Origin: Thermogemmatispora sp042408735
GTDB lineage: Bacteria > Chloroflexota > Ktedonobacteria > Ktedonobacterales > Ktedonobacteraceae
NCBI RefSeq assembly: GCF_042408735.1
Contig: NZ_JBHOQV010000057.1
Location: 1 to 64,000 of the forward strand
Reading direction: 5' to 3'
DNA length: 64,000 bases
Positions 52,401 to 60,271 of the stretch are shown here, piece by piece. The position numbers and the translations under genes are program-made. How positions within the stretch are numbered: the stretch's first letter is position 1; each line of letters opens with the position of its first letter. Below the pieces are notes generated by a model that ran no database searches, was not told the origin of the DNA, and worked only from the letters and a program-made list of their open reading frames with translations.

Positions 52401-53623
52401 TTCCGTTCGGCGATGTCTTTCTAGTGATCGATAACTTTGCCCAGTTCTATCAGCAGTTTGATCAACTCGAGCCGGATCTCGTCGAGATCGTCTCTAGTGG
52501 CCTGGCCTACGGTGTTCATCTAATCATTGCCGCCAATCGCTGGGCCGAGGTGCGCCCCCGTCTGCGCGATAACATTGGTACTCGTCTGGAGCTGCATCTG
52601 AACGACCCCGTCGATTCTGAACTGGGGCGAGCGGTAGCGGCTGCCATCCCTGCCGGTGTGCCAGGGCGTGGGGCCAACCGTGAGAAACTCTTTTTCCAGA
52701 TTGCCCTGCCGCTGATCATGGACGGGAAGGTGGCCGAGATGGAGGATCTCCATCTGCGAATTCAGGAATACCTCCAGGCGCTCATCGAGGACCTTCGCCG
52801 GAGCTGGAAAGGGTTAGTGGCTCCCCCCGTCTTAATGTTGCCGCCGTTGGTGCGCTGGGAAGACCTGCCCGGGCCTGGACCCGAGGAGCCGCCCGGGGTC
52901 CCGATCGGCCTGGAAGAGTTTCGCCTGAAGCCAGTCTATATTGATCTGATTACCAGCGGGCCGCACTTCTTGATTCTGGGCGATAGCGAGAGTGGCAAGA
53001 CCTCCCTTCTGCGTGCCTGGATTCGCGGCCTGGAGCAGCGCTACACTCCTCAGCAGGTAGCCTATGCCATCATCGACTTCCGTAAGCGCCTTCTGGATTT
53101 TGTTGAAAGCAAATTCCTGCTCACCTATGCCTACAACAGTCAGAGCCTGACGAGCTGTGTAGGAAACCTGAAGGTCGATCTGGAGCGCCGTCTCAAGAAA
53201 GTTTCAGAGGTGCCACTCAGCGAGCTGCGGCGCCCGCAGCAGTGGACTGGGCGGCAGTATTTCCTCTTTGTGGATGACTATGAGGCCATTGGAGGTGCGG
53301 GAGGCAGTCCCCTCATGCCGCTGCAGGAGTATCTGATTGTAGGACGTGATATCGGCTTTCACCTGGTGCTGGTTCACCGCGTGGGGGGAGTCTCACGCGC
53401 CATGTTTGAGCCGGTTATGCAGCGTCTGCGCGAAATGGGGACGGCGGGGCTGATTCTGAGCGGTGACCCGATGGAAGGCAAGCTCTTGCACGGACAGGCT
53501 GCTACTCCTCTGCCACCAGGGCGAGCCTATCTGGTGCAGCCGAAGCATCCGCCGATGCTCGTACAGTTGGCCTTTGCGGCGCCGCAGTGGGAGGAGTTCC
53601 AAAGCCCAGGCCAGGCTAATTAG
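49496..53623 (+). CDS. EssC/EccC-type FtsK/SpoIIIE ATPase, type VII secretion motor
   Basis: 1375 residues. Two membrane helices near 43-88 are followed by a cytoplasmic stalk and three FtsK-like ATPase domains. Domain 1: Walker A GATGSGKSEL near 509-518 and Walker B LIIVDEFAEL near 619. Domain 2: GAPQSGKSTF near 869, with Walker B FLVIDNFAQF near 975 (the catalytic Glu is Asn). Domain 3: GDSESGKTSL near 1161, with LFVDDYEAI near 1256 (Asp in place of Glu). Only domain 1 keeps a full catalytic set, which matches the known behaviour of EccC, where domains 2 and 3 are regulatory and bind substrate. No N-terminal FHA domains, unlike firmicute EssC. It should translocate the WXG100 protein. Its stop overlaps the convergent ROK gene by three bases. 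Confidence 0.93.
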   Translation: MQKQLTTFYRPARAYPPRLPSDEIVISAPPTLQPAQSGPMSWLQYLLPLIGSLGSVFFMLTFHTNPLMMLVSGGLGGFMILSGLLMSFMQRRALKKQQRQLRSLYLDYLERVRKHLLWLTKEQRLVEQRLYPSYEELAERVERREYLWERRPSDFDFMMTRIGFGPGPLCCPLRLDVSNANFMVQYMPELRAQAEALVAEYGYLNDMAALIPLRSLGTLAISGDLQAARALARAMICQLVAFHAPDDVRCVVYFPGECLEEWSWLKWLPHVRRLHQVKAERRYAPEQLCMLATTVEDLQQILQQQIKPEVERRAHLSEEAGGDEQQRRRAAQACLPHLVVVLDSFSPHHPIGQLPELELLFTRATLAGLTVICLVEDRSQEPAAIQARLALSEVGGLQFEEIAYGGRRIEGLLPDRVEPVLCERIARSLAPLTLSEAAQQDLSQDIRLLELLGIPSADGFDPGECWRATEKRSEDLLRVPIGRRADGQPLIIDLKEAADKGMGPHGLIVGATGSGKSELLRTLVSALAMTHDPRTLNFVLIDFKGGASFNDFQALPHVVGVVTNLQSDLALVDRVYAALLGEQQRRQRMLRDAGNLDNIKQYRAKWKMHPELEPMPHLLIIVDEFAELIAQRSDFLDLFVTMGRVGRSLGLHLLFATQRLEEGRIKGLESHLRYRICLRTYSAAESRTVLGTADAHYLPSIPGMGYFKVDVDTYELFKCALISVPYLPLAEQTSLESKIRIFTANGKLLHYQQVVGNGRRTSAALAVAGSAELHTEMDVIIERLAQAVPPAFTKAIHQVWLPPLPHVLTLGTVLAHTEHPRLTAHYESGIPPFGDLRVPVGLVDKPLEQAQEPLWLDFSGTGGHLAIIGAPQSGKSTFLRTLITAFMLTHTPRDVQFYCIDMGGGLLRIFEQALHVGAICSKHERDKVRRVVRQMRRVIEEREFLFRERGIDSMTTFRALRQRGELEDVPFGDVFLVIDNFAQFYQQFDQLEPDLVEIVSSGLAYGVHLIIAANRWAEVRPRLRDNIGTRLELHLNDPVDSELGRAVAAAIPAGVPGRGANREKLFFQIALPLIMDGKVAEMEDLHLRIQEYLQALIEDLRRSWKGLVAPPVLMLPPLVRWEDLPGPGPEEPPGVPIGLEEFRLKPVYIDLITSGPHFLILGDSESGKTSLLRAWIRGLEQRYTPQQVAYAIIDFRKRLLDFVESKFLLTYAYNSQSLTSCVGNLKVDLERRLKKVSEVPLSELRRPQQWTGRQYFLFVDDYEAIGGAGGSPLMPLQEYLIVGRDIGFHLVLVHRVGGVSRAMFEPVMQRLREMGTAGLILSGDPMEGKLLHGQAATPLPPGRAYLVQPKHPPMLVQLAFAAPQWEEFQSPGQAN

Positions 53624-54852
53624 CGGTCGCGACCGCGCAGGCCGCGCGGGTTAGGCCGGGTATGGGGAGGAGCGGCCGACCCCAGATCGTCTGGAGGGTG
53701 AGGCACGGACGGCAGCGGGCGCTCCGCCGCCAGCCGGCTGAGATCGTCACTCACTGGGGGATAGCGATAGCGCTGGCCTCCGCGCCGTTGAGCGGTGGCG
53801 AGCTGTTCAAGAGCACCCCCTGGCGTCTCCGCACCTGTCTGCTCCTGACCGGGTGGCCTGGCCACCTGGGCTGGGGCCAGGAAAGGCACAACGCTGCCGA
53901 TGAGGGCCGCATCTCGCCCGAGATGGGCCGGGACAATACAAAGGTCGGCTGCTCGCTGGGCCAGTTCCGCTGGCTGGGATCCCAGGTGAGAGAGCAGTGA
54001 ACGGCGCAGGTGGCTGAGCAAGAGCGGGTCGGCGTTCAACAGACCATTGCCGAGAACCACCACCTCGGGCGCAAAATGGCGCAGGTAATAGGCAATGGCA
54101 ATACCAAGCCAGTGCCCCACCTCTTGATAAATGGAGAGCGCCAGGCCATCCCCGCGCGTCGCCTCCTCGGCCAGGAGCTGGGCGCTGAACAACTCTCGGT
54201 TGCTGAGGCGCTGGATCAGGCTGCTGGTCTCACCCTTGCGGGCAGCTCGCTGGATCAGGCGCTGCAGGGCCTCCAGCGAGACCAGAGTACTGATGCAGCC
54301 ACGCCGGCCACAGCTGCAGCGCGGGCCTGTGTTGGCTACGGGCAAGTGGCACACGTGGCCAGTGCACTCGCGCGCCGCCGGCTCCGGCTGCCCATCGCAG
54401 ATCAGAGCAGCCCCCACCACCGCCTGAACGGTGAGCAACAAAGTACGCCGCCGGCTCCTGGCAGCACCAAAGGCACATTCGCCCAGCGCCGCCGCATCAA
54501 CGTCGCAATGCAGTTGTACAGGCAAGTGATAGCGGGTCTCTAACAGGTCGCATAGAGGAAAGTGATTGAGCGAAGGGAGGAGAGGAATGAGAAAAGGACG
54601 GCGGTATGTCTGGTCAAGTTTGCCCGGCAAGGCCAGACCGATGCCACGCAAGGCGTAGCCCGCCCCCTCGGCTCGCTGCAAGGCGGCATCTATCGCTCGT
54701 AGATACGGCTCCAGCGTGGCCCGCGCCGGACGCCCGCGCAGCGTTCTGGCTTCGATGCGCTCCCGGACCTGGCCGTCGCCAGAAATAATAGCGATCGTTG
54801 CCCGACTGCTCCCGATCTCCACCCCGACCGCCGCGCTCTGCTCTCGCACCAT
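53620..54852 (-). CDS. ROK-family sugar kinase-like protein
   Basis: 410 residues. No helix-turn-helix at the N-terminus: it begins directly with the phosphate-1 loop VGVEIGSSRATIAII. The catalytic Asp is in CDVDAAALGECAFGAA, and the ROK zinc motif is CSCGRRGC with the preceding His in CTGHVCHLPV, where the usual AGExGH is altered to ECTGH. It is thus a glucokinase-like or N-acetylhexosamine kinase-like enzyme rather than a NagC-type repressor; specificity is unknown. The last 85 residues are Pro/Gly/Arg-rich and beyond the fold. It has its own promoter with inverted GAACA/TGTTC sites and follows the glycerol operon. Confidence 0.85.
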   Translation of the reverse strand: MVREQSAAVGVEIGSSRATIAIISGDGQVRERIEARTLRGRPARATLEPYLRAIDAALQRAEGAGYALRGIGLALPGKLDQTYRRPFLIPLLPSLNHFPLCDLLETRYHLPVQLHCDVDAAALGECAFGAARSRRRTLLLTVQAVVGAALICDGQPEPAARECTGHVCHLPVANTGPRCSCGRRGCISTLVSLEALQRLIQRAARKGETSSLIQRLSNRELFSAQLLAEEATRGDGLALSIYQEVGHWLGIAIAYYLRHFAPEVVVLGNGLLNADPLLLSHLRRSLLSHLGSQPAELAQRAADLCIVPAHLGRDAALIGSVVPFLAPAQVARPPGQEQTGAETPGGALEQLATAQRRGGQRYRYPPVSDDLSRLAAERPLPSVPHPPDDLGSAAPPHTRPNPRGLRGRDR

Positions 54853-54899
54853 ATCCCGAATCCTGCTAGCGGCTCTCGCCCGAGTAGTTGCACTCTATC

Positions 54900-54913
54900 A
54901 GAACAGATGTTCT
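54900..54913. promoter_or_regulatory. Palindrome AGAACA-GA-TGTTCT
   Basis: A perfect 6-bp inverted repeat with two-base centre in the leader of the ROK gene. Related half-sites occur inside the promoter spacer (AGAACA, 54989-54994) and at its upstream edge (CATCTGTTC, 55006-55014), so a regulator probably binds several sites. Confidence 0.6.
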
Positions 54914-54972
54914 ACATGTGGTAAACCCGGGCGACACGGACAGGAACAATAACGACAGTTTATGCAATTCAA

Positions 54973-55002
54973 AGTATACTCACTGTTGAGAACATTTGTC
55001 AA
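54973..55002 (-). promoter_or_regulatory. Promoter of the ROK gene
   Basis: TTGACA (55002-54997) and TATACT (54978-54973) on the minus strand with an 18-base spacer. Confidence 0.75.
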
Positions 55003-55213
55003 GAGCATCTGTTCGTCCCAGGAGGGGTCCGACGGCCCTGCTGAGGTAGAGGGATGAGGGGGAGAGTGAGAGAGAAAGGGGAGCCGCTCCAGACCATTGG
55101 TGCGGGCCAGGCCCGGAGGCAGCTCCCCGAAACTCAACAGAGACCGGCGGTGAGGCTGAGATAATTGAGATGATAAAGAGAGGGCGGTGGTCGTAGCTGG
55201 AGGGAAAGCCGAC

Positions 55214-56695
55214 TCAAGCAATCGCGGCCCATCCGCGGGCCCGCTCTACCGCGTTAAACCAGCGGCGATAGAGGGCCTCGATCGAGCCATTGCCGCGGGG
55301 TCGGTAGACTCTAGCTTCGCGCCAGAGGCGGGCGGTTTCCGTCTGGTCGTGCCAGAGGCCGGCCCCGATCCCCGCCAGAAAAGCGGCGCCCAGCGCTGTG
55401 GTTTCCTGGACGGCGGCGATGTGGACCTCGACCCCAGTGATATCGGCCAGCGCCTGCATCAGAAAGCTATTGGCCGAAGCGCCGCCGTCGACCTTCAAGC
55501 TACGGATTGGGCGTCCGGTATCCTGAGTCATGGCCTGCAGCACATCGCGGGTACTAAAGGCGATTCCCTCCAGGGTGGCCCGTACCAGATGAGCGCGTGT
55601 TGTCCCGCGAGTCAGGCCGATGATCGTCCCGCGGGCGTAGCTATCCCAATAGGGAGCAGCGAGGCCAGCCAGGGCCGGAACGAAGAAGACGCCGCCGCTG
55701 TCGGGGACCGAGAGCGCCAGCTCCAGAGTTTCCTCTGGACTATGGACCAGGCCGATATCGCGCAGCCACTGGATAGCGGCCCCGGCCACATAGATCCCCC
55801 CATCGAGGGCATAAACGATCTCCTCGCCGCGTGACCAGGCCACCGTTGGCAGCAAGCCGTGGCGCGAGGTAGGCAGCGTTGGGCCGGCGTTGAGTAAGAT
55901 AAAGGCCCCGGTACCGTAGGTTACCTTGACATCATTTGGCGCGTAGCATGCCTGACCGAAGAGGGCCGCCTGTTGATCCACCAGTGAGGCTGTCAGCGGC
56001 AAAGGGTGCCCGAAGTGTTCCGCCGAGATCGTTCCGAAGAGCGAGCAGGAGGGCTGGATTTCGGGCAAGATCGAGCGAGGAATCTCCAGCAGGGCCAGAA
56101 CCTCCTCGTCCCAATCGCGCAGGCGCGGATTATAGAGCATCGTGCGTGAAGCCGTCGTCTCATCGGTGCGATGCTCGCCCAGCAAGCACCACATCAGCCA
56201 GGCATCGGTGGTCCCGGCCAGCAACTCGCCGCGAGCGGCCAGCTCACGGGCCCCTGGGACATTATCCAGAATCCAGCGGATCTTGGTCGCCGAAAAATAG
56301 GGATCGAGCGGCAGTCCTGTGCGCTCGCGGATCACGTGCTCAGCCCCCTCACGGCGCAGCTGCTCGCACAGCAGATCGGTGCGGCGGTCCTGCCAGCTAA
56401 TAGCATTGTAGAGCGGCTGCCCGCTGCGCCGGTGCCAGACCACCACCGTCTCGCCCTGATTCGCCAGGCCGCAGGCCAGCAGGGGCACCTCGCCGGCGGC
56501 CTGAATGGCCGCGCGGGCATTAGCGATCACGCTCTCCAGTAAATCATAGGGATTCTGTTCCACCCAGCCCGGCTGCGGGTACGTCAGAGGTACCTCGCTG
56601 GCTGCCTGGGCCAGACAGCGCGCCTCGGCGTCGAAGATCAGCGCTTTTGTGCGGGTGGTTCCCTGATCGATAGCCAGTATTGCGGGAGCCATCAT
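55214..56695 (-). CDS. glpK: FGGY-family carbohydrate kinase, glycerol kinase-like
   Basis: 493 residues. The N-terminus AILAIDQGTTRTKALIFD, GLANQGETVVVWHRRSG and WQDRRT follow the glycerol-kinase pattern. The ATP-domain signatures VTYGTGAFILLNAG, ARATLEGIAFSTRDVL-like LVRATLEGIAFSTRDVLQAM and SLKVDGGASANSFLMQALAD are present. It phosphorylates glycerol (or a related polyol) to glycerol-3-phosphate, which the GlpA-like dehydrogenase upstream would oxidise. ATG 56695 has AGGAGGAG upstream; 90 bases of open frame before it are Arg-rich and not protein-like. Last gene of the operon from 61.7 kb. The gene name is by role; sequence alone cannot exclude another polyol. Confidence 0.85.
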   Translation of the reverse strand: MMAPAILAIDQGTTRTKALIFDAEARCLAQAASEVPLTYPQPGWVEQNPYDLLESVIANARAAIQAAGEVPLLACGLANQGETVVVWHRRSGQPLYNAISWQDRRTDLLCEQLRREGAEHVIRERTGLPLDPYFSATKIRWILDNVPGARELAARGELLAGTTDAWLMWCLLGEHRTDETTASRTMLYNPRLRDWDEEVLALLEIPRSILPEIQPSCSLFGTISAEHFGHPLPLTASLVDQQAALFGQACYAPNDVKVTYGTGAFILLNAGPTLPTSRHGLLPTVAWSRGEEIVYALDGGIYVAGAAIQWLRDIGLVHSPEETLELALSVPDSGGVFFVPALAGLAAPYWDSYARGTIIGLTRGTTRAHLVRATLEGIAFSTRDVLQAMTQDTGRPIRSLKVDGGASANSFLMQALADITGVEVHIAAVQETTALGAAFLAGIGAGLWHDQTETARLWREARVYRPRGNGSIEALYRRWFNAVERARGWAAIA

Positions 56696-56881
56696 CCTTG
56701 CTCTCCTCCTGTACTGATGCCCTGTCCAACGCAGCCTGACCGGCGGGCGGCCTCGCGCTCGTCGCCTGCCTGTGGCCCTGCTCATGCGCCGTCCTCCCCT
56801 CTACCTGTAGAAAGCCAGCTCCAGCGCACGAGCAGGGATGGTCAGCCGGTTGGCCCAGTCGGATCGAAAGCGCTGGCGCGA

Positions 56882-58429
56882 CTAGGTCGTTGACGAACCC
56901 GAGATCTCGGCAGAAGCTGAGGAATTGCCCAGGGCGCGTACAGTCTCCTCGATCGGCACCGTCTTGAGGACCTCGGGGCGTGCGATCAGCAGCCAGACGA
57001 AATAGATCAGGCCGAGCGCGAACATACCCAGCGTATAGAGCCAGGGCACAGCGAACTGGGCATCGCGGAAGATCAGCAGTTCGAAGACCAGCCAGACCAG
57101 AGCCAGGACGACCACCGGCCACTCGAAGACACCCAAATTGAGGCCGCCTGGAATGGCTGGCAACCGTCGCCGGGCGACCATGTAGTAGATCACCGTTAAC
57201 AGGTAGATAATCGCAGGCAGGAGAGTGGCCGCCGAGAAGAGGTTGCTGAGAGTAGTCGTCTGGTTCAAAGCCAGGCCGATGCCGGCGAAGAGAGCCAGGA
57301 CCAGCTCGCACAGGACGAAGGAGAGCACGGTCGAGGGGACCGGGGTGCCCGTATTCGGATTGACCTGGCGCAGCCAGTGCGAAGCCGGGAAACGCTCATC
57401 GCGCGACATCGCCCAGATCAGGCGTGTGAGCGTGATAAAGATCACCAGCCCGCAGGCAAAGATTGAAAAGGTCACCAGCACCAGGAAGATATCGCCGACG
57501 ATCGGCCCAAGCACATGAGTAATGATATCGGCCACGGGCGTTGCCGAGCCGGCCAGGGCCTGCAGGTTATCCGAGGCCAGGTTGAGAGCAATCAGAAAGG
57601 CGAAGCCAACAACACCGCTCAACAGGACCGAGGACCACATAGCGAATGGGACCGTGCGATGGGCCTCATGGGTCTCTTCGGCCAGATTAGCGGCCGCCTC
57701 GAAGCCCACAATCGTGAAAGCTCCCAGCAGGAAGGAGAGCATGAAGGGGCCGCTGGAAAAGAGGCCGCCGAGGCTGAAGTAGTTGGTGGCGGGAACATTG
57801 CCTGTGCTAAAGAGATGATCGGGGTGCAGCAGGCCGCGCACGCCACCAACAATCAACAGCAGCAAGGTCAGGCCCACGATGCCAATCACCTCAGTGCCAA
57901 CGGCGGTGTTGTTGATGCGCGTCGCCCAGACCGTAGAAAAGAGCACTAGCAGCGTCTGGATCAAGATCACCGCCGCGGTGGCGATCCAGGCGTTGACCGC
58001 TGTCTCTGTGTAGCCAAAGAGCGTCGGCAAGACCGTCTGAGCTACGGCATAATCGACAGCTACAACATCGACCACCAGAAAGGTGAAGGAGATCCAGCCC
58101 GTGAGCCAGCCGATCTTAGGATTAATCAGGCGCGAGGCCCACTGATAGGAGTAGCCGGCCAATGGAATGCGCGAAGCCAAAGCCCCAAAGACAAGCGCCA
58201 CCAGGAGCTGGCCTACAATGACCAGGGGCCAGGTCCAGATGCCGCGAGGCCCGCCCCAGTTCAGCACCGAGCCGTAGGTAGTGAAAATGCCTGTTGTGAT
58301 CGAGATAAAGGAGAAACCCACGGCGAAAGAAGCGAAGCGCTTCAGTTCGCGGCGAAACTCCTGCCGGTAGCCGAACTTTTCGACAAGCTGCTCTTCAGAG
58401 AGAAGCTGTGGTTGCTCGCTGAGCGACAT
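56882..58429 (-). CDS. APC-family amino acid/amine permease
   Basis: 515 residues, about twelve membrane spans. The N-terminal cytoplasmic segment (EEQLVEKFGYRQEFRRELKRF) leads into FAVGFSFISITTGIFTTYG, and GAFTIVGFEAAANLAEETHEAHRTVP is the conserved APC segment; it resembles the GABA/choline-amine branch. ATG 58429 has AAAGGAG eight bases upstream. It lies between the SRPBCC and glycerol kinase-like genes of a minus-strand operon, an unexpected partner for glycerol use; it may import a substrate whose breakdown yields glycerol-phosphate-like intermediates. Confidence 0.87.
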   Translation of the reverse strand: MSLSEQPQLLSEEQLVEKFGYRQEFRRELKRFASFAVGFSFISITTGIFTTYGSVLNWGGPRGIWTWPLVIVGQLLVALVFGALASRIPLAGYSYQWASRLINPKIGWLTGWISFTFLVVDVVAVDYAVAQTVLPTLFGYTETAVNAWIATAAVILIQTLLVLFSTVWATRINNTAVGTEVIGIVGLTLLLLIVGGVRGLLHPDHLFSTGNVPATNYFSLGGLFSSGPFMLSFLLGAFTIVGFEAAANLAEETHEAHRTVPFAMWSSVLLSGVVGFAFLIALNLASDNLQALAGSATPVADIITHVLGPIVGDIFLVLVTFSIFACGLVIFITLTRLIWAMSRDERFPASHWLRQVNPNTGTPVPSTVLSFVLCELVLALFAGIGLALNQTTTLSNLFSAATLLPAIIYLLTVIYYMVARRRLPAIPGGLNLGVFEWPVVVLALVWLVFELLIFRDAQFAVPWLYTLGMFALGLIYFVWLLIARPEVLKTVPIEETVRALGNSSASAEISGSSTT

Positions 58430-58767
58430 AGAAGGTGCTCCTTTCTCCTGCAGGGCGACTACAGGTGCGTCCGTGATCAACCGCTGGCTGAGCGACGATG
58501 CCAGCCTCAGCCTCGTGGGCGCTACGCTAGCTCCCTTGCTAGCCAGGCTGATGCTGTGCTATACAGGATAGCTCGACTATGCTCAGCTCAGGACCGTATC
58601 GGGGCGCTTACCTGCCCGGCAGAGCCTATGATAGCGTCGATCCGTTAGGGATCGTTAGGGAGTAGATAAATAGGTGGCGAGTGAGGCCGATTGCCCTGGC
58701 CTGACGCAACCAGCCGGTCCTGGCTGGTAGTGAGCCGTGAGTGGGCAAGTCCAGGATCAACGCCAGG

Positions 58768-59235
58768 CTAGGACTGGCCATCTTCTCGGACCTGAGCGGA
58801 GAAGAGCTGAGCAACGTTGCTGGCAAACTGTGAGGCCAGGCGGTTCGCCGTCGCTCGGATGATGGCCTCGCCCAAGCTGGCCAGGCGTCCCAGCATCGAA
58901 AGCTCGATCGTGTAGCGTACCTCCGTTCCTCCCGCGATGGGGATCAGGTCGACGACTAAGTGGGAGCGGAAGGCCCCGGCCATTGCCAGCGGCTCGCCGA
59001 CCATCTCGGCCACCAGATGCTCTGGCTCTCGGGCCTCCAGCAAAGTGCCGTGGGCGCGGGCGCGAATGGTCATGAACTGAATCTTGACAGCCAGCAGCGC
59101 CTCGTAATGGGTGTCATCCAGACGCCGCGCCTCCTCGCAGCCTGGAACAACGCGACAGAGCTGGGCCGGGTCCATAAAGATCTGCCAGACCTCTTCCCGA
59201 GCGGCTCTGACGCTGACTGCTCCATTGAGCTTCAT
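58768..59235 (-). CDS. CoxG-like SRPBCC-family protein
   Basis: 155 residues in the START/SRPBCC fold. KLNGAVSVRAAREEVWQIFMDPAQLCRVVPGCEE is the CoxG (carbon monoxide dehydrogenase subunit G) signature, and the C-terminal helix (GEAIIRATANRLASQFASNVAQLF) closes the lipid-like cavity. In CO-oxidising bacteria CoxG helps anchor the dehydrogenase, but no cox genes are here, so the function is open; it may bind a hydrophobic cofactor or tether the adjacent oxidoreductases. Its ATG overlaps the stop of the FAD oxidoreductase by four bases (ATGA). Confidence 0.82.
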   Translation of the reverse strand: MKLNGAVSVRAAREEVWQIFMDPAQLCRVVPGCEEARRLDDTHYEALLAVKIQFMTIRARAHGTLLEAREPEHLVAEMVGEPLAMAGAFRSHLVVDLIPIAGGTEVRYTIELSMLGRLASLGEAIIRATANRLASQFASNVAQLFSAQVREDGQS

Positions 59236-60158
59236 AATACACCTCCCGGCAGCAAGGCTGCTACCTCTTTCCCCATGCGCACAGAAGACTGATGGTCCAG
59301 CTCAGGTCTGATCACCGTTCCGATCGCGTAGATGCCGGGAATATTGGTCCGGTAGCCGGCATCGACGGCGATGGTTCCTGCCGGGGTCAGCGCCAGCCCA
59401 CTGCCTTTGAGCCAGTGGGTATTAGCCAGCAGGCCGGCGGCATAGACCAGGGTATCGACCTCGACCTCCACCGTCTGCTGGTCGCAGAGCAGGCGAACAG
59501 CGCTGAGCCGGGGGAAGCCGCAGATCTCCTGCAAGGTGCCACAGAGCCGGGCCTGCAGACCATTATCCCCGGCGGGGGCTGCCGTGAGTACCTCCATACC
59601 GGCCTCTGCCAGGCGTCTGGCCGTGGCAAGGGCGTAGCGCGAAGCGCCGTAGACCAGGGCGCGTCGTCCTGGCAGATAGCCCCTGGCCAGCAACTGCAAG
59701 GCCAGAATCGGCGTCATCACTCCTGCCGGGCGTGTTCCTGGAATAGCGTCGTGCTCGCGTGGGCGCTCCAGCCCCCCACAAGCAATCACCACCTGGTGGG
59801 CGCGCAGATGGGCCGTGCCCTGACGCCGGCGCACGACCAGCGTATGGGTTCTCCCAGCATCGCTGGCGGGCAGCAGTCCCACCGCCGTCGTCTGCAAGAG
59901 CAGCCTGACCCCCTGGGGAGGCTGAAAATCTTGCAGCAGCTCCCAGGCTTCCCCGAAGCCCTCAGCGGGCAACAGGTAGCGCAGCAGACCACCAGCCTGT
60001 TCCTGGTAATCAACTACCACGCTGCGTCCGAGGGCTGTAGCCCCGCTGCGCAGCAGACTCAAGGCGCTCAGGCCGGCCCCAACGATGGCCACATCATAAA
60101 CCTCGCCCTCGTGCAGATCTTCCATAGAGGTCTGTCCTCCAAGGTACGTGCCTGACAT
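59232..60158 (-). CDS. Small FAD/NAD(P)-dependent oxidoreductase
   Basis: 308 residues of the pyridine nucleotide-disulfide oxidoreductase class. The FAD-binding GxGxxG is in VAIVGAGLSALSLLRSG, a second nucleotide site is around RRALVYGASRYALATARRLAEAGMEV, and the C-terminal FAD motif is TNIPGIYAIGTV. No redox-active CxxC pair is visible, so it is not thioredoxin reductase-like. Together with the next gene upstream (GlpA-like with a BFD cluster) it resembles the paired subunits of dye-linked or sarcosine-oxidase-like dehydrogenases. Starts 60158 and 60125 both have acceptable sites. Overlaps the CoxG-like gene by four bases. Confidence 0.83.
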   Translation of the reverse strand: MSGTYLGGQTSMEDLHEGEVYDVAIVGAGLSALSLLRSGATALGRSVVVDYQEQAGGLLRYLLPAEGFGEAWELLQDFQPPQGVRLLLQTTAVGLLPASDAGRTHTLVVRRRQGTAHLRAHQVVIACGGLERPREHDAIPGTRPAGVMTPILALQLLARGYLPGRRALVYGASRYALATARRLAEAGMEVLTAAPAGDNGLQARLCGTLQEICGFPRLSAVRLLCDQQTVEVEVDTLVYAAGLLANTHWLKGSGLALTPAGTIAVDAGYRTNIPGIYAIGTVIRPELDHQSSVRMGKEVAALLPGGVL

Positions 60159-60271
60159 CTGCTCCTTCCTCGTCGTCTATATCCTTCGCTTTTTGCTGAT
60201 GTGCTGCCAGCCTCTCCCCGCGCGGTCCGTGGCCTGGCTGCGCGAGCAAGCCAGAGTGCACCTTGTCTACT

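Larger units (their letters stand above)
54853..55213. other. Regulatory region of the ROK gene
   Basis: About 360 bases between glpK-like and ROK genes. It contains the promoter and operator-like sites listed below. The glpK-proximal part (55020-55213) shows nothing recognisable. Confidence 0.5.

Noticed and set aside
53620..54852. NagC/XylR-type transcriptional repressor
   Set aside because: The protein starts directly with the ATP-binding phosphate-1 loop and has no helix-turn-helix, so it is kinase-like rather than a regulator.
58768..59235. Part of a carbon monoxide dehydrogenase cluster
   Set aside because: The protein is CoxG-like, but no coxL, coxM, coxS or maturation genes are nearby.
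59292..60155. Plus-strand 287-codon frame antisense to the FAD oxidoreductase
   Set aside because: Gln/Gly/Ala-rich shadow translation without domain; the minus-strand gene has two nucleotide-binding motifs.
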